Origin: Ascaphus truei
Taxonomy: Eukaryota; Chordata; Amphibia; Anura; Ascaphidae
Direction: 5' to 3'
Length of the DNA: 64,000 bases
Assembly: GCA_036426205.1 (NCBI GenBank)
Contig: CM071579.1
Coordinates: 22,470,137-22,534,136 of the forward strand
Position numbers and translations under genes: made by a program. Positions 11,131 through 23,702 of this stretch are shown here, one piece after another (the first letter of the stretch is position 1; each line of letters starts with the position of its first letter). The notes beneath the pieces were generated by a model, which saw only the letters and a list, made by a program, of their open reading frames with translations, was not told where the DNA came from and did no database searches.

Positions 11131-14100
11131 GTAACCTGGCTTAATTACTGCTTGTGATATAGGTAAACTTGTGTGTAAACCTGTTTAAATGGCTTAACGC
11201 TTGTGATATATGTAACTAATGTGTGACAACTGTGTAATGACTTGTATATAGGACCACTACTGGTAAATGTATTCTATTGGAATATACGTAATATGTGTGA
11301 AAAATGTGTAATGGCTAAATGACTTTTGGAAAGGTAACTAGCTTCGACTGATGACAATGTGTAACTGGGCTTACATTAATAGTCTGTGATATATCGTCTA
11401 TGTGTGTGTACTGCTTAGTCGGCTTAATGCTGTGATATAGGAATATAGTGTGTGAAAATGTGTCAATGGCTTAATGCTTGTGATATAGGTAACTAATGTG
11501 TGAAAATGTGTAATGGCTTTAATGCTGTGATATAGGTAACTAATGTGTGAAAATGGTATGGCTTAGAAGCTGGAATATAGGTACCATGTGTGAAATGTGT
11601 AATGGCTTAATGCTTGGAATATAGGTAAACTAAGTGTGGAAAATGTGTAATTGCTTCATGCTGTGATATAGGTAACTAATTGTGTGAAATGTGTGTTATT
11701 CGTGTGAATGGCTTAATGCGTGTATATATGCGTAAACTAAGTTGTGGAAAAAGTGTAATGGCTTATGACTGGATATAGGTAACTATGTGTGAAATGTGTA
11801 ATGGCTTAATGCTGGGTATAGGTAACTAATGTTGTGGAAAAATGTTGTAATGGTAAGTGCATGTGATATAGGTAACTACATGTGTGAAAATGTGTATGGC
11901 TTAATGCATATGTGATATAGGTAACTAATCGTGTGAAAATGTGTTTCTTAATGCTTGTGATATGGTAACAATGTGTGAAAACTGTGTAATGGCTTATGTG
12001 TGATATAGGTAACTAAGTGTGAAAATGTGTAATGGCTTAATGCTTGGGAATAGGTAATAATGTGTGAAAAATGGGTATGGTTGTAATGGCTTAATGCATG
12101 TGATATACGGTAACTAATGTGGTGAAAATGTGTAATGGCTTAATGCTTGATATAGGTACCAATGTGAAATGTGAAGGTTACGCTTGATATAGGTACTACT
12201 GTGAATTGAAAAATGTGTAATGGCTTAATGTGTGATAATGATAACTAATTGTTGTGAAAAAGACGTGTAAGGTTAGCCTGTTGATATAGGTAATAATGGG
12301 TGACATGTTGTAAATGTGCTTAATGCTTGGGATATAGGTAACTAATGTGTGAAATGTGTAATGGCTTAATGCTTGTGATTGGTATCAACAATGTGTGAAA
12401 ATGTTTTATGTTTTGCTAATGGCTTTGGCAAGTGCTGTGGAATATGTAGGTAACTTATGTGCTGACAATGGTAATTGGTTAATTGCTGGTCGTGTTGATA
12501 TAGGTAACTAATGTGTGAAAAGGCTGTAAATGAGCCTTAATGCTTGTGATATAGAACTAAGTTGTTGAAAAAGTGTAATGGCTTAATGCTTGTGATATAG
12601 GTAAACTAATGTGTGGACAAGTGTAATGCTTAATGCTTTGATGTATAGGTAAAATCACGTATTTGTGAAAATGGGTAATGGCTTAATGCTCTGTGATATA
12701 GGTAATAATGTGTGAAAATGTGTAATTGCTTAGTAATGCTTGGGAATATCGATAGGTAACAATGTATGTGGAATGTGTAATGGGCTTAATGCTGTGATAT
12801 AGGTAACTATGTGTGAATGTTGTAATGGCTTAATTGTTGTGATATAAGGTACTAATGTGTGAAAGGTTGTAATGGCTTAATGCTGTGGTATAGGTAACTA
12901 ATGTGTGAAAATGTGTAATGGCTCTTAATGCTTGTGATATAGGTACTAATGTGTGTGAAAATGTGTGTAATGGCTTAATGCATTGCGATATAGGTAAACT
13001 ATGTGTGTGAAAAGTGTAATGGCTTAATGCATGTGATATAGGTGAACTAATGTGTGAAATGTGTAATGGCTTAATGCTTGGAATATAGGGTAACTAATGT
13101 GTGAAAATGTGTAATGGCTTAATGCATTGGTGATATAGGTAACTAATGTGTGAAATGTGTAATGGCTTTGCTGCTTATGTTGATATGAGGTAAACTTGAT
13201 ATGTGTGACAATGGGAATTGTAATGGCTTCATGCTTGTGAACTATAGGTAACTAATGTGTGAACAATGTGTAATGGCTTAATGCTTGTGATATAGGTAAC
13301 TAATGTGTGAAAATGTGTAATGGCTAATGCTTGATGATAGAGGTAACTTAATGTGTGAAATGTTGTAATGGCTTAATGCTTGTTGATATGGTAAATAATG
13401 TGTGAAAATGGTAATGGTTAATGCTTGTTGAATAGCTAGTAACTAAGTGTGAAAATGTGTAATTGCTTAATGGCTTGGATATACGGTAACTAATCGCCTG
13501 TGAAAATGTTGTAAGGGTTAAGCTGGATAGTAGGTAACTAATGTTGTGAAAAAGCATGTGTAATGGCTTAATGCTTGTGATATAGGTATACTAATGTGTG
13601 ACAATGTGTAATGGCTTAATGCTTGTGATATAGGTAACTAATGTGTGAAAATGGTTAATGACTTAATGCTTGTGATATAGATAACTAATGTGTGAAAAAG
13701 TGTAATGGCTTAATGCTTGTGATATAGGTAACTAATGTGTGACAGTTGTAATGGCTTAATGCTTTGGATATAGGTAACTAATGTGTGAAAATGTGTAATG
13801 GTGTAAGTCTTGTGGATATAGGTAACTATGTGTGTGAAAATGTGTAATGGGCTTAATGCTTGGAATATGGTAACTAATGTGTGCAATGTGTAATGCTGTA
13901 ATCTTGTGATATAGGTAACTAATGTGTGATGAATGTGTAATGACTTAATGCTTGTGATATAGATAACTAACGTGTGAAAAAGTGTTAATGGCTTAATGTT
14001 GTGATATAGGTAAATAAGGTGACAATGTGTATGTGCTTAATGCTTTGGATATAGGTAACTAATGTGTGAAAATGTTTTGTAATGCGAATGCTTGTGATAT

Positions 14101-16060
14101 AGGTAACTAATGTGTGAAAATGTGTAATGGCTTAATGCTTGGAATATAGGTAACTAATGTGTGAGTGTAAATAATGTGTGGTCAATGGTGCAAATGGCTT
14201 AATGCTGTGATATAGGTAACAATGTGTGAAATGTGTAATGGCTTAATGATTGTGACTATAGGTAACTAATGTGTTAAAATGTGTAATGGACTAATGCTTG
14301 TGTGATAGGTAACTATGTGTGAAAAGTGTAATGGCTAATGCTTTGATATAGGTAACTAATGTGTGAAAATTGGTGTAATGGCTAATGCTGTGATATAGTA
14401 ACTAATGTGTGAAAATGTGTATGTATGTAATGGCTTAATGTTGGATATAGTGTAACTAATGTGTGAAAAGTGTTGTAATGGCTTAAGGCATGTGAATAGG
14501 TAACTAATGTCCTGTGATAAATGTGTAATGGCTTATGTTGTGAATATAGTAACAATGTGTGACTGTGTGTAATGGCGTAAGCTGTGATATAGTAATAATG
14601 GAATGTAATGGTGTATATGGACTTAAATTGTTGTGTGATATAGGCTATAGTAATGTTGTGAAAATGTGTAATGGCTTAATGCTTATTGAATAGGTAAACT
14701 ATGTGTGAAAATGTGTCAATGGCTTAATGCTGTGACTATAGGTAAAATGTGTGAAAAAGTGTTAATGGCGTTTAATGCATGTGATATAGGTAACTAATGT
14801 GTGAAAATGTGTAATGGCTTAAAGCTTGGAATATAGGTAACTAATGTGTGAAAAGTGTACTGGCTAATGCAGTGATATGGGAACTAATGTGAAAATGTGT
14901 AATGATTAAGCTGTGATATAGGTAAGTAATGTAGGTGAATGTGTGATGCTAATGCTGTGAGTTAATGGTAAATTGTGCGTGAAAATGTGTAAGTGACTTA
15001 ATGCTTGTGATATAGTTAACTAATGTGTGAAAAAAGTGTGTAATGTGCTTAATGCTGTGATATAGGTAAATAATGTGTGGACAATGTGTAATGGCTTAAT
15101 GCTTTGGTATAGGTAACTAATGTGTGTGAAATGTGTAATGCTTAATGCTTGTGATATAGGTAACTAATGTGTGAAATGTGTAATGGTCTTAATGCTTGGA
15201 ATATAGGTAAAACTGAATGTGTGCAAATGTGTAATGGCTTAATGCTGTGATATAGGTAACTAATGTGTGAAAATGTGTAATGACTTAATGCTTGTGATAT
15301 AGATAACTAATGTGTGAAAAAGTGTAATGGCTTAATGCTTGTGATATAGGTAAATAATGTGTGACAATGTGTAATGGCTTATGCTTTGGAATAGGTAACT
15401 AATGTTGAATGTGTAATGGCTTTACTGCTTGTGATTAGGTAACAATGTGTGAAAATGTTTAATGGCTTAAGCTGGAATATAGGTAACTAATGTGTTGGCA
15501 CATGTGAAATGGCTTAATGCTTGTGATATGAGTAACTAATGTGTGACAATGGTGTAATGGTAAGGCTTGTGATTAGGTAACTAATGTGTGAAAATGTGTA
15601 ATGGCTTAATGCGTGTGATATAGGTTAACTAATGTTGTGCCAAATGTTGTAAGGCTTATGTTGTGAAAAGGTTAACTAATGTGTGACAATGTAAAATGGC
15701 TTCATGCTTGTGTGATTATAGGTTAACTAATGTGTGACAATGTGTAATGGGCTCTTAATGCGTTGTGATATAGGTATAAGTGTGGACATGTGTACATGGC
15801 TTAATGTTGTGGATATAGGTAACTAATGTGGTGAAAAATGTTATGGTAATTGCTTTGTGAGGTAAGGTAACTAACTGTGTGACAATGTGAATGGCCTTAA
15901 TGCTTGTGATATGGTAACTAATGGTGACAATGTGTAAATGGCTTAATGCATGTGATATAGTAATCGTAATGTGTGACAAGATAGCAGCGTAACGATTACA
16001 TTTAGGCACAATTCGCGTCTAGTATGTAAATTGCTTAACACATTAGATGTAAAACCTGTT
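11131..16060 (+). repeat. 47-bp satellite array, about 100 monomers
   Basis: The consensus monomer can be read as aatgtgtgaaaatgtg, then taatggcttaatgcttgtg, then atataggtaact (47 bp). It repeats head to tail over about 4.9 kb in one orientation, with frequent single-base gains and losses. Monomers at both edges (11131-11250 and 15960-16060) are more diverged. Variant monomers recur in a fixed order: gacttaatg with atagataact and gaaaaagtg, then gacaatg, then gctttggatata, then common types. Markers repeat every 282 bp, for example gataact at 13680 and 13962. Short open frames on either strand are by-products. Confidence 0.95.
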
Positions 16061-17719
16061 TAGATATTTTTATGTTTAGGTGCTAAGCCAAGAATGGAAA
16101 AGGAAAAATCTACGCGCATTCTTCGCAGAGATATGAAAGAAAAAATAAAACCTCCGCGATTCCGGCGAGAGAGGTCACGTGTGTGTGAAATGACCTTTAA
16201 TGGCCTTCTTCAACATGGAATGCCTGTTTGAGAAAAGTTGCAAAGGGTAACCAGGAAGAACGGTGTCCAATCTGGAAGAGTGAAATCACGATCCGTGAGA
16301 GACAACCGGTGACTTGAGGTACAGTGAGATGATGATTCTTTATGTGCGTAACCCAAAAAAAGAAGATCTCAAGTGATTAAAAAGACAATTGATTTGTATA
16401 GGAGACGAAAATTTGAAATGTTGGCACGCATTAAAAGATCATGAGATGAGGGGCCTGATTTCTTAAAAACACTATACCATATAGCAGGTCCCCTCGCGGC
16501 TCCCGGTCCTCCATTTCCACCCCCTTACCTCGCTGCGTGGGAGGCTGTTGCAGGTGGCTGTCACGATGGGGCACTTATTAACACATTTTATATTTGTGGA
16601 TCCCAATTGAGCAGAACAAGTTGAGCAAAATAAACTGAGATTATTCCCTTGATAGGCAAACACACGACAACTGAGAGATACACTTATAATTACACTACTG
16701 GTATAGTGCAGAAGGTGCAAAGCACCAGAGAGTGTCTTTTAAAATGTAGCCTTTGCAACGGCATTAAATTGCCAGCCAATCGTTTCGTGAATGCTGCAAA
16801 GTATTTTCTGGTCCATTGGGGTTAATCAGATAACCCCCAGCAATCACAGTGTCCTAACGCAGAGTTTGTCCTTGCTCGATTTTGTTTTGTGTATATAGAC
16901 CGGGTTTTGCGTTCAGGAAGTGTTGCTGCTCTTTTCCGCTAGAGAAGCTGTTGGAGATCCGCTCACAGGGTACGATGCAAAACGAAAGACAATGGGAATA
17001 GCCTGGGTGGGATGTATATTGGATTTGGAAGCCTATCGCCAACATACCCACCCAATCTCCCTCGTGGGAAAGTAATCATTCCCCAATCACCTACTGTGCC
17101 CATAGTTTGGAGAGTGGGCACTAGGGATTTCTGTTCACACCGAGCATGTGCGACAACGCCATCTTGGCTACGTAGCATATGTGCAATCCCCTCTATCCTG
17201 GCCTCTCAGGACTGGAAGGGGAAAATCAGGTGTGAGCTAGCCAAAGGGTCACCAGGATTCCTATTTAGCATCCATATGGCCAAATCCACACCCCCCTTAC
17301 TCTGGTCTTTGATATGCAACTTCCAGAGAGACTTACAGGCGTGGGCCAGCAGGCTACTTTGAAGCGCATAGGCAAGTGACCCAGCTCATAGTGTCAAAAA
17401 ATTTGTGGACTTGTGCACATGTTAATGACAGGAGAAAAAAACTCATCCTGCCTGTCTCTTAAAACCGCAGCAAAAATACACTTTTATTGATCATACTGGT
17501 CCCTTATTTCACAATTATATTTTTCTATATGTGTGGCTTGGGACGTATTTATACGCAGCACATACAATCCTGGAAACATGGGACAATAAGGGACAGAGGG
17601 GAAAAATAAGCTGTACGTGCATGAAAAATTACCCCTTCATCCCCAATACAAAATAGGGGTAAAAGCCGAAGGCACACTGCCTTTATTAATGCGCTGATTA
17701 CCCCCCATTTTCGCCACAG
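16061..17719. other. Unassigned non-coding DNA
   Basis: The segment 16480-16800 has a minus-strand look of an LTR or its flank (the AATAAA-like ataaac near 16631 lies on plus), but no ends can be set. Frames at 16472-16720 and 17012-17362 show no known motif. Nothing firm. Confidence 0.4.
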
Positions 17720-17940
17720 TGGCGAATGGGCTTGCCGGTGTGGCTCCCACTGCAGGGTGTCGCATGTTTGTTATGCACAGGCGAGCGCGAAGGGCTCGCG
17801 ATGATGCGCATATGCGCGGGAGGACTCATAGCGGCATCATGTTGTGATTGGCCGCGCATGCGAAGGTGGGCGCACATGCCCAGAGAAGGGCAGCACGGCG
17901 GCCATTACAGGAAAGGCTAACGCAGGGACACAAGTTCCAT
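17720..17940. other. CpG-rich block
   Basis: CpG dinucleotides are dense (gcgagcgcgaagggctcgcg, atgcgcatatgcgcggg, ggccgcgcatgcg), unlike the flanks. It holds short palindromes such as gcgcatatgcgc. It may be part of a GC-rich repeat or a small CpG island. No gene is attached to it. Confidence 0.5.
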
Positions 17941-18049
17941 GGAGGTCAGGGGAATGTCACATGCTGTGGCTTAGCCAATAAGGCGGAGTGTTTGTAGCGT
18001 GAGGGAGACTCACGCTGACATTTAAAAAAGGGACAGTTTAGTCAGTAAT

Positions 18050-18545
18050 ACAGTTTAGTAGGAGAAGGGGACGGGAGGACAGTGAGGAGAGGCGTTGTAG
18101 GAGAGGACAGGGAGGACAGTGAGGAGAGGCAGTTGTAGGATGAGGGACAGGGAGGACACTGAGGAGAGGCAGTGTAGGGAGAGGGACAGGGAGGACAGGG
18201 AGGACAGGAGGACAGGGAGGAGAGGCAGTTAGTTGTAGGAGAGGGACAGGGAGGCACACTGAGGAGAGGCAGTTGTAGGAGCAGGGACAGGGAGGACAGT
18301 GAGGAGAGCAGTTGTGGAGAGGGACAGGTAGGACGGGAGGACAGTGAGGAGAGGCAGTAGTTGTAGGAGACGGGACAGGGAGGACACTGAGGGGCAGGCC
18401 AGTTGTAGGAGAGTGACAGGGAGGACAGTGGGAGAGGCAGTTGTAGGAGAGGAATGTGAGGACAGAGGAGAGGCAGTTGTAGGAGAGGGACAGGGAGGAC
18501 AGGGAGGACAGTGAGGAGAGGCAGTTAGTTGTAGGAGATAGTCCC
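18050..18545 (+). repeat. 39-bp minisatellite
   Basis: The unit reads ggagaggcagttgtaggag followed by agggacagggaggacagtga, about 39 bp. It repeats about 12 times with indels, and some units carry extra gacagggag blocks. The 181-codon minus frame across it (L/S/P/C-rich) is a product of the repeat, not a gene. Confidence 0.9.
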
Positions 18546-18689
18546 CTTACTTTTGAAGTGAAACTTCTTGAGTGGCACCTCATTCAAACTGGGACAAAAA
18601 TGGATTGTGGAGACAGAGATGAAACGGATGTGACGTCAGTGCTGGCAGCTGAGGTGGGCTGTGTTTGGCTCAGCCCGGACCCGCAACAC

Positions 18690-18945
18690 TGACATGTATA
18701 CAACGCTCTCAAAACATCAGATGTGGCGGCCGCAGCGGCGATAGCTGCCGGGCGCCGCTACCACCACCACACGGCCACAGACATATGCGGCTGCGGCGGT
18801 TGATTAGCCGCCGCGCCGACTCTAAAACGGCCGCAACCACCCCACGTGCATTGTTAGTGTACAGCGACTCCCCGGGCTCTTGTCCTAGACTGCCGACATA
18901 TGGCGGCGGCGGCGATAGCCGCAGGCGCCGATCCTAACGGCCGAA
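18690..18945. repeat. GC-rich module with internal hairpins
   Basis: Three imperfect blocks share a theme of acatatg or agatgtg, then ggcggc/gcggcgg, gatagccgc or gattagccgcc, gcgccga and taacggccg (near 18718, 18780 and 18896). At about 18793 GCGGCGG and CCGCCGC lie either side of a short loop, giving a strong hairpin. Class unknown; CpG density is very high. Confidence 0.6.
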
Positions 18946-19368
18946 TTTCACCCAGGTGGAGATGGGCACGTGCGGCATCTGGGCGCAGCGGGGACTGCTG
19001 ACCGGCTCCTGGGACCAGGCCCACTTCTGTCCCCAGCCGCTCGCGCTCTGCCGGCGTGCGGAAACTCTGACCGGACTGGGGGAGACTCAGATCAGAGCCC
19101 CCTGCGCATGCGCATGCTCTGCTGGGTCAACTCGCGTACAGGCAGCAAGGGGAGAGTTTCAGCTACCGCCGAGCTCTGCGCTGCCAGTCGTGACCCAGCG
19201 CATGCGCAGTAGTCATGGCGACGCTTGTCGGACGCCACGAACTGCGCAGAAGCGGCTGGGCAGCAGCGCGTTCCACCCCAACACGCTCCATAACGCCATT
19301 GACAGCGTTGCCAATCCTCCCTCTCACTGACCTGCGGGCGTGTTCGCGTGCCCCCCCTGTGTTATGCT
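18946..19368. other. CpG-rich unassigned DNA
   Basis: The sequence is GC-rich with repeated gcgcatgcgca-type blocks (19103, 19198). Frames up to 137 codons run into the GT repeat and show no motif. It may be a CpG island or part of the adjacent GC-rich repeat. Confidence 0.4.
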
Positions 19369-19508
19369 GTGTGTCAGTCAGTGTGTGCATGTGTGTGCAG
19401 TCAGTGTGTATATGTGTGTCAGTGTGTCAGTGTATGTGTGTCAGTGTGTCAGTGTGTGTGTGTGTGTGTCAGTGTGTGTGCGTGTGTGTCAGTCAGTGTG
19501 TGGTCAGT

Positions 19509-19557
<49 letters not shown>

Positions 19558-19620
19558 GTGGTGTGTTGTGTGGGTGTGTGTCAGTCAGTGTGGTGTGTAG
19601 GTTGTCAGTCATGTGTGTGT
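19369..19620 (+). repeat. GT-rich satellite arm (gtgtgtcagtcagtgtg type)
   Basis: Interrupted (GT)n with regular tcagtcagtg insertions, including a pure GT run near 19509-19555. Its interruption motif is the reverse complement of the one in the CA arm at 19781-20870. Cys/Val-rich frames are by-products. Confidence 0.9.
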
Positions 19621-19780
19621 CCTGCTGACCAGGGCGGGGTGTAACTTGCGCACCACCTCCCCCTCCCCCCTCGAAATTCTGGTGTCGCAACCCTCCCCCC
19701 CCGGGGGCTGAGGGGTACATGCGCCCGGCACCGGGCCATGAGTCCCCGGGGCGAGGTTACCTGTCCATTGTAAAACTATT

Positions 19781-20870
19781 GACACGCATCACCACACACT
19801 GGCACTGACAGCACACACATCCCGACCCTGACTGCCACAGCACAACACACACACCACACACTGAAGCTACACACACAACACTACACACACGATACACACA
19901 CAGACGGACACCATACACAACTGACTGACATCGCATACACACCCACACATTACACATCAAGCTGACCACATACACACACTGACTGACACACACAAACACA
20001 CACCCTGACCACACACACCATCACACACACAACAGACTGACCCACACACCACCACGACACCACATACACACTGATCATGACCACACACACACAACCACAC
20101 ACATACACACACAGACTGACAACGCATACACACACTCTACGGACACAACACGACACACACACACACACCCACCACACACACACATAACCACACATCAGAC
20201 TGACACACATACACCAGACTGAACACATACACAACACACACACATACACACACAGACTGACACAATCACACACTGATACTGACACGCTGTACACACAACA
20301 CTGATGACATGCATACACACACTGACTGACCGCATACCACACACTGACTGACATGGCATACACACACTGACTGACACCCCACACACACACAAACACACTA
20401 CACACACACACACAACGAGTACACCACTACACACACACACTGACTGACACACATAACACACACACAACACACACTACTGACACACAACACACACACACAG
20501 ACGACACACACTAAACACATACACTGACGACACACATACACACACACACACAACTGACTGACACCACATCACACACACCACACACACTGACTGACACATA
20601 CACAATACAATGACTGACACACATAAACACACACACTGACTGACACACACACAACACACACCCCCATACACACACACACACCTGACTGACACATACCCAC
20701 ACACACATGACTGACACACATACACACCACCACACACACGCACACATACAAACACAGATCACTGACTACACACATACACACCCACACTGCACAAACATAC
20801 AAACACACACACATGACTGACACACGATGGACTATCAATACACACACTGGCTGACACACAACACTGAATG
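19781..20870 (-). repeat. CA-rich satellite arm (cacactgactgacacac type)
   Basis: This is over 1 kb of interrupted (CA)n with regular actgactgacaca insertions. It is the same repeat as 19369-19620 but in the opposite orientation. The Cys/Val/Ser-rich minus frames (up to 153 codons) are repeat translations. About 160 bp of GC-rich, C-tract-containing DNA separates the two arms. Confidence 0.9.
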
Positions 20871-21021
20871 ATTTCCAACTAGTGCAACTAGTTAATACAG
20901 GGTGTGTGCAGAGCCACGCGCAATAAGTCAAAGTATTTGTGTTTGTCAATGAAATTGTATTTTGATTTTTATTAAAACATCACCAATACAATACAATTTC
21001 TGTGACAAAAGTCAAAGAAGT

Positions 21022-21100
21022 TTCACTACTATGCGCGTGCACAGCACACACAGCACACCACAGCACACACAGCACACACGCACACAGCACCACAGCTTTT
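21022..21100 (+). repeat. Short cagcacaca repeat
   Basis: Several units of cacagcacac or cagcaccacag lie in tandem. It is a small simple repeat between the CA arm and the 22-bp minisatellite. Confidence 0.7.
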
Positions 21101-21229
21101 TATTTCATAGGAGTAGTCACAGCTTCAGAGTCTGCAGTTCACAAGTTGCTAGGCAACCAGTGAGGCTGTGAGATGTATGACAGTTAAGATAGAGGACAGT
21201 TGAGATGGACAGTTTAGGCAGTTGTCAGT

Positions 21230-21720
21230 TGAGGGGACAGGCAAGGATTGGGATATAAATTAGTGAGATAGGGTTAGGATTGAGTTAGTAACCTGAAGTT
21301 AGTGAGTTAGGAGTTGTAACTTAGAAGTTAGGAGTTTAGTAACGTTAGGAAAGTTAGAAGTTAGGAGTATAACTTAGAAGTTGCAGGAGTTATGTAACGG
21401 AGAAGTTATGGTTAGGAGTTAGAATTAGAAGTTAGTGAGTTAGGAGTAGTAACTTAGATGTGTATGGGTTAGTAATTAGAGTGTGAGTTAGAGTATAGAC
21501 TTAGAGTTGTGAGTGTTAGGAGTAGTAACTTAGAAGTTAGGAGTTAGTAACTTAGAAGTTAGGGAGTTAGGAGTTAGTAACTTTTAGAAAGAGGATTCAA
21601 AAATAGACAGAGTGTAGGCGTAGTAACTTAGAAGTTGAGTGATTAAGTGTGCGTGGAGTTAGTATACCTTATTAGTCTAGGAGTTAGTAAAATTAGTTCA
21701 AGGTTAGTGAACAGTTGGAA
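21230..21720 (+). repeat. 22-bp minisatellite (gttaggagttagtaactta type)
   Basis: The unit aacttagaagttaggagttagt (22 bp when intact, here split by many indels) recurs about 20 times. Units near both ends are the most diverged. Confidence 0.85.
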
Positions 21721-22282
21721 CAGTAAGGACAGGGGCGCTAAGGGAAAATGTAAGATGCTGGGACACAGCTCCTGGAGCGCACAGACAAGACCAAGAGAAT
21801 AGAAGAAAGCCCTTCCTGAGTGATATTCAGCTGAAGCAGTATTTTGGGGTGCAGTGTGCTAGAAGCTAGGAAGCCCAAAAGATTTGTGGTGGACTAGATG
21901 CCAAGACTGACCCAGAAGTACTTACCTTAATGGGAAGGGGCACGGAGGGAACTTGCCCTGAAGAGAGCATTATACAGGGAACCTGTCTCATGAGGTATTG
22001 TGCTCTATAAGATAATAATGGATCCTGTGCAAGCCTGGAGCTGGTGTGTGCCTGTCAATAAAATGCCTGTGAGTGGCAAAAGATCCTGGCGCCCTATTTC
22101 TTATCTCCTCCAACCCACCAACTACCCTCCATTACAGCCAAGGCCTGAACCAGCCAACGGGAACCCTGAGATCACAGGTAACTGAACAAGGAGCTGACAC
22201 TCTAATCCCATCGGGAGCGGAGCAGGACTTTGTTCACACATGTACACCCTACCCCTGCTGCCGGGTGGGATAGGTGGGTTAC
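21721..22282 (+). repeat. Probable LTR relic with polyadenylation signal
   Basis: AATAAA lies at about 22057 in tgtcaataaaatgcctgtg, followed by a U5-like segment containing tggcgccc (22088) and ending near gggttaca (22281). The layout resembles a retroelement LTR on plus. The left end and a target duplication cannot be found, so boundaries are approximate. Confidence 0.35.
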
Positions 22283-22760
22283 ACATATATAAAAAATAAT
22301 TGGATACTGTTAAAAAAATGCCAAGATATCCAAGCTCTAGTTCTGAAGGCGGTACAGGATAACGGAAAAGAATAATTATAAACAAGTGTTCAATGTTTAT
22401 TAATGTACGACTGTTTAACCTGTTAGATAATGTATTTTCTATTTAGTTTTCCTTGTTTTCCCATTCCAAGATGTTAATACATTTCTTACTGTTTTAAACC
22501 ATGTGTATGTGTTTTCTCTCATATATAAAAACGATATGACAATCTTTATTGCCTGGTAAATAATGAATCAGTGCATCAATATAATATCACATACTAACAT
22601 CAATATAAAAATACATGACCACATGTTCCAAATGTATAATGTTTATTGGTTATTAACAAGTATCATACTGCATTTTGCCATGGGACAGCTCCTTTAGCAT
22701 TAAAATAATTTTTAAAAGAATCACAAATTATTTTTGCCATATTTGATGAGAGATTATTTG
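22283..22760. other. AT-rich unassigned DNA
   Basis: Plain AT-rich sequence with no recognisable element or gene. Confidence 0.5.
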
Positions 22761-22765
22761 CCCTA

Positions 22766-23166
22766 TGTGACAGGGTGAATGAACGTCACCAGCCATAGAC
22801 TTGGCAAACCTATGTTTAGGCTTGCTGTGCAGCAGTGAGGAGGTTAAGTTTCAGGTGAGAAGGGCTGCTTAATTAGTCTGACCCCAGCTGCATAATCAAG
22901 GTGTTTTAAAACCCCCGGGCTGTACACACATGCAAGCTAGCTGGCCAGGAGACAGGACTGAAACACTGAAGGGATTACTGCTATAAGGTCTGTTTTAAAA
23001 GTATATGTGTGATGAACTGTCTGTGTCCTGCATGCTGAAGAGAAGCTGCCTTGGTTTATATGCTGAAGAGAAGCTATTTTGTTTTTGTGTGCTGTATATT
23101 TTTAAGGCTCAATAAAGAAGCCTTATCAAGAGAACCCGCGTGTGTGGTTGCATGTACCCTGCAACA
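22766..23166 (+). mobile_element. Solo LTR with perfect 5-bp target duplication
   Basis: The 401-bp element begins TGTGACAGGGT and ends ACCCTGCAACA, near-inverted TG...CA termini. CCCTA flanks it on both sides (22761-22765 and 23167-23171). Inside are a TATA-like gttttaaaa (about 22903) and AATAAA (about 23111) close to the 3' end, the usual order U3-R-U5. A 5-bp duplication is typical of Ty3/gypsy-type integration and is also seen in some retrovirus-like elements. No internal region or second LTR lies nearby, so it is a recombination-derived solo LTR. Confidence 0.85.
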
Positions 23167-23302
23167 CCCTACATTTCAAAAGCTGGGTCGTAGGTATAGG
23201 CACATGATCAGAAGTTGGCACATCACTAGTGCCTTCCAAATCTATAACAATATTATGCACTAAAGCCACACATGTCACAATTCTCTTAGGTTTTTCCAAC
23301 AA

Positions 23303-23702
23303 AAGGGTTCTTTACAGTAAGGGCAGTTACAATGTGGAATTCATTATCCATGTAGACTGTGATGGCAGATACAATAGATATGTTCAAGAAAAGTTAGACA
23401 TCTTTTTAGAATGGGAAGGTATACACAGATATAACAAATAAGTAAACATGGGAAGGATGTTTATCCAGTGAGTAATCTGATTGTCAATTCTAGGAGTCAG
23501 GAAGGAATTTATTTTTCCCCTTATGAGATATCATTGGATGATAATTCACTGGGGTTTTTGTTTGCCTTCCTCTGGATCAGTATACAGTAAGAACGGATAT
23601 ATGATAAAGTGTCTGTCGTCTACATTTAGCATAGGTTGAACTTGATGGACGTACGTCTTTTTTCAACCTCATCTACTTTGTAACTATGTAACTATTTAAC
23701 TA
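23303..23702 (+). repeat. Dispersed repeat family B, copy 1
   Basis: It shares long ordered blocks with 35708-36085: gggttctttacagtaagggc, aatgtggaattcatta, gactgtgatggcagataca, aggaaggaattta, tttgccttcctctggatca, gcataggttgaacttgatgg and acgtcttttttcaacctc. It ends in tandem gtaactatg. Both copies are on plus. The class is uncertain; the family lacks a coding frame here and ends in a short tandem tail, as many non-LTR elements do. Confidence 0.8.

Noticed and set aside
11131..16060. CRISPR array
   Set aside because: The repeats are contiguous with no unique spacers of even length, and the genome is eukaryotic.
18038..18583. A 181-codon minus-strand frame rich in S, L, P and C
   Set aside because: Product of the 39-bp minisatellite.
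19215..20949. Cys/Val-rich frames that might suggest small secreted peptides
   Set aside because: They are GT/CA repeat translations; both strands and all phases give similar results.
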